A DNA stretch of 40,304 nt from a virus. Below, piece after piece: positions 39,142 to 40,304 of the stretch (position 1 is its first letter; the number at the start of each line of letters is the position of its first letter). The stretch covers positions 1 to 40,304 of the IMG/VR virus record IMGVR_UViG_3300010883_000102, one strand, 5' to 3'. Made by a program: the position numbers and the translations under genes. Below the pieces are notes generated by a model that searched no databases, was not told the origin of the DNA, and saw only the letters and a program-made list of their open reading frames with translations.

Positions 39142-40304
39142 GTCAGTTCCCAAAATTGGCACTGCGAGTTGTAAATACGGTCGTTCGCGGTGTGGGAGAT
39201 CAAAACCCGATGGTAACGGTACGCGGTGCTAGTAGTAATGTCCGCCTGTGGGACGGCGAACGCCGTACTGTAGGCGTTGTTGCTGACCGTGTCGGATGAG
39301 AGTTCGACTACGCTGGACGAGAAATTATCGGTGGACCCTTGCAGTTTCAGGGTCACGGTAGTCGTGGGAGCGGTGCCAGCAAACGTCGCGTCGGTCGGGC
39401 AGTACACGGCGAACTTACTGATCTTCTTAGTGTTGCCGGACCCCCAATCCTTGCCGATATAGCCGTCGCGGGGGTTGGTGGCGTCCGTAGCCCGAGAACA
39501 CGCCGCAGCCGCTTTATACAAGGTGCCGTCGAAGCTGGCCGCGAGGTTACCGACCTCAGACATGTTGCCGATGGCGGTCCCGGCTGTGCGATCAACCGCG
39601 ACTTCGGTCTCGGCACCGCCCAGCGGACCCCATGAAGCCATCGTAGAAACGGGGTTTCGAATAGGCGCACCACTCAACGTCATCGCGATGGCGAGGTCGG
39701 ACTGCACGGTCTCGAAGGCGAGGCTCGCGCCAGTATGGTTGCCGGAAGTCGAGCCATCCTCGATGCCGTTTGCATCAAAGACCTCGGTCAACCCGGACCA
39801 TGTGGCTGTACGGTTGACCGACGCAGCGCCGCTATATGCAATGGCAACACCGTTGGCCGGAATATCCAGCGTCGAGGACAGCGCGCTGGCCCCGGTGACT
39901 CCGCTGAAATCGTACGCCGAGGGGACCGCGTTAACGATCCGCCAGACGCCGATGCCCATGCCGACTTCGGCACCGCCCCATGTCCACACGACATCGCCAG
40001 TGGTCCCACTCGGAACAGCGGCTTGCCAAAGAGCGCACTGCTCGCCTCCGCTGTCGGTCGCAGACGCAACATGGACTGCTGACACGCCGCCAATCGTGAC
40101 CGACGAGACAGTCTGAACAGCGTTAGTCGAGAAGCCTCCGACGACGATAATGCGGTCGTCCGCCGCGGCTCCCAACGCCTGGGATGAGAACGTATAGGCA
40201 GTTGCCGAACCGCTGTCGACCGCGTTCGCCGTGAGCGAAACCTCTACGGGGACGGCTCCAGCTAATTCAAGCGTGTTTATTTTCTCTATATTAGCATCCG
40301 TTAA
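39138..40304 (-). CDS. Fibre-like or virion protein, 5' end missing (at least 388 codons)
   Basis: The reading frame stays open to the last base of the window, so the start lies beyond it; starts such as TTG 40175 would cut off open sequence that continues in frame. The protein is Ala/Gly/Ser/Thr-rich and beta-stranded (TIGGVSAVHVASATDSGGEQ; VVWTWGGAEVGMGIGVWR). Its C-terminal third, with YNSQCQFWELT at the end, resembles a discoidin-like sugar-binding domain. A receptor-binding or tail-appendage role is likely. The region is GC-rich. Confidence 0.7.
   Translation of the reverse strand, partial: LTDANIEKINTLELAGAVPVEVSLTANAVDSGSATAYTFSSQALGAAADDRIIVVGGFSTNAVQTVSSVTIGGVSAVHVASATDSGGEQCALWQAAVPSGTTGDVVWTWGGAEVGMGIGVWRIVNAVPSAYDFSGVTGASALSSTLDIPANGVAIAYSGAASVNRTATWSGLTEVFDANGIEDGSTSGNHTGASLAFETVQSDLAIAMTLSGAPIRNPVSTMASWGPLGGAETEVAVDRTAGTAIGNMSEVGNLAASFDGTLYKAAAACSRATDATNPRDGYIGKDWGSGNTKKISKFAVYCPTDATFAGTAPTTTVTLKLQGSTDNFSSSVVELSSDTVSNNAYSTAFAVPQADITTSTAYRYHRVLISHTANDRIYNSQCQFWELT

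Overview
The window is nearly all of the genome of a lytic, T7-like short-tailed phage (podovirus). It carries a T7-type virion module: terminase, portal, scaffold, HK97-fold capsid, two tail tubular proteins, internal virion proteins and a tail fibre. The replication module has a TOPRIM primase, a DnaB/gp4-type helicase, a family A DNA polymerase, two PD-(D/E)XK nucleases and a vitamin-B12-type (class II) ribonucleotide reductase. No phage RNA polymerase, integrase, repressor or rRNA is visible. The promoters that can be seen are sigma70-like, so transcription is probably by host RNA polymerase. The gene set (B12-type reductase, T7-like head and tail, no RNA polymerase) recalls the roseophage SIO1 / cobavirus / Zobellviridae group, which would suggest a marine alphaproteobacterial host. 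That placement is an inference from gene content, not from an alignment.

Layout. Bases 1-18,501 are read rightward. They begin with an 8-bp tandem array and a promoter, then three tiny ORFs, a Glu-tRNA-like gene, an unknown 561-aa protein, an M20-type peptidase, primase and helicase. Next come the DNA polymerase (split into exonuclease and polymerase genes), a nucleotidyltransferase, tRNA-Arg and tRNA-Thr, and a candidate ssDNA-binding protein. The arm ends with the nucleases, a metallophosphoesterase, MazG-like proteins, the reductase and a cytosine-methyltransferase-like protein. A bidirectional terminator at about 18.5 kb separates this arm from 18,558-40,304, which is read leftward. In transcription order that arm is: a truncated fibre-like gene at the window edge, a membrane protein, TerS, TerL, portal, a small ORF, scaffold, capsid, three small virion proteins, tail tubular A and B, internal virion proteins, tail fibre and a holin-like protein.

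How the genes fit together. The rightward arm makes nucleotides (reductase, MazG-like) and copies and processes DNA (primase, helicase, exonuclease, polymerase, nucleases). It also adds tRNAs for GAG, AGA and ACA codons. The leftward arm builds and packs the particle. Genes are tightly packed, often with stop/start overlaps such as TAATG, TGATG or ATGA, which implies translational coupling.

The most interesting features are: a three-copy promoter whose -10 element sits in a 5-bp inverted repeat that covaries between two copies; an exonuclease gene whose start codon lies at the predicted transcription start; a split DNA polymerase with DnaJ-like zinc knuckles and HDN in place of HDE; a tRNA-Glu with a disturbed anticodon arm; a phage-encoded M20 peptidase; and three sharply GC-rich patches. 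Both ends look like contig breaks: the left in the repeat array, the right inside a coding frame.
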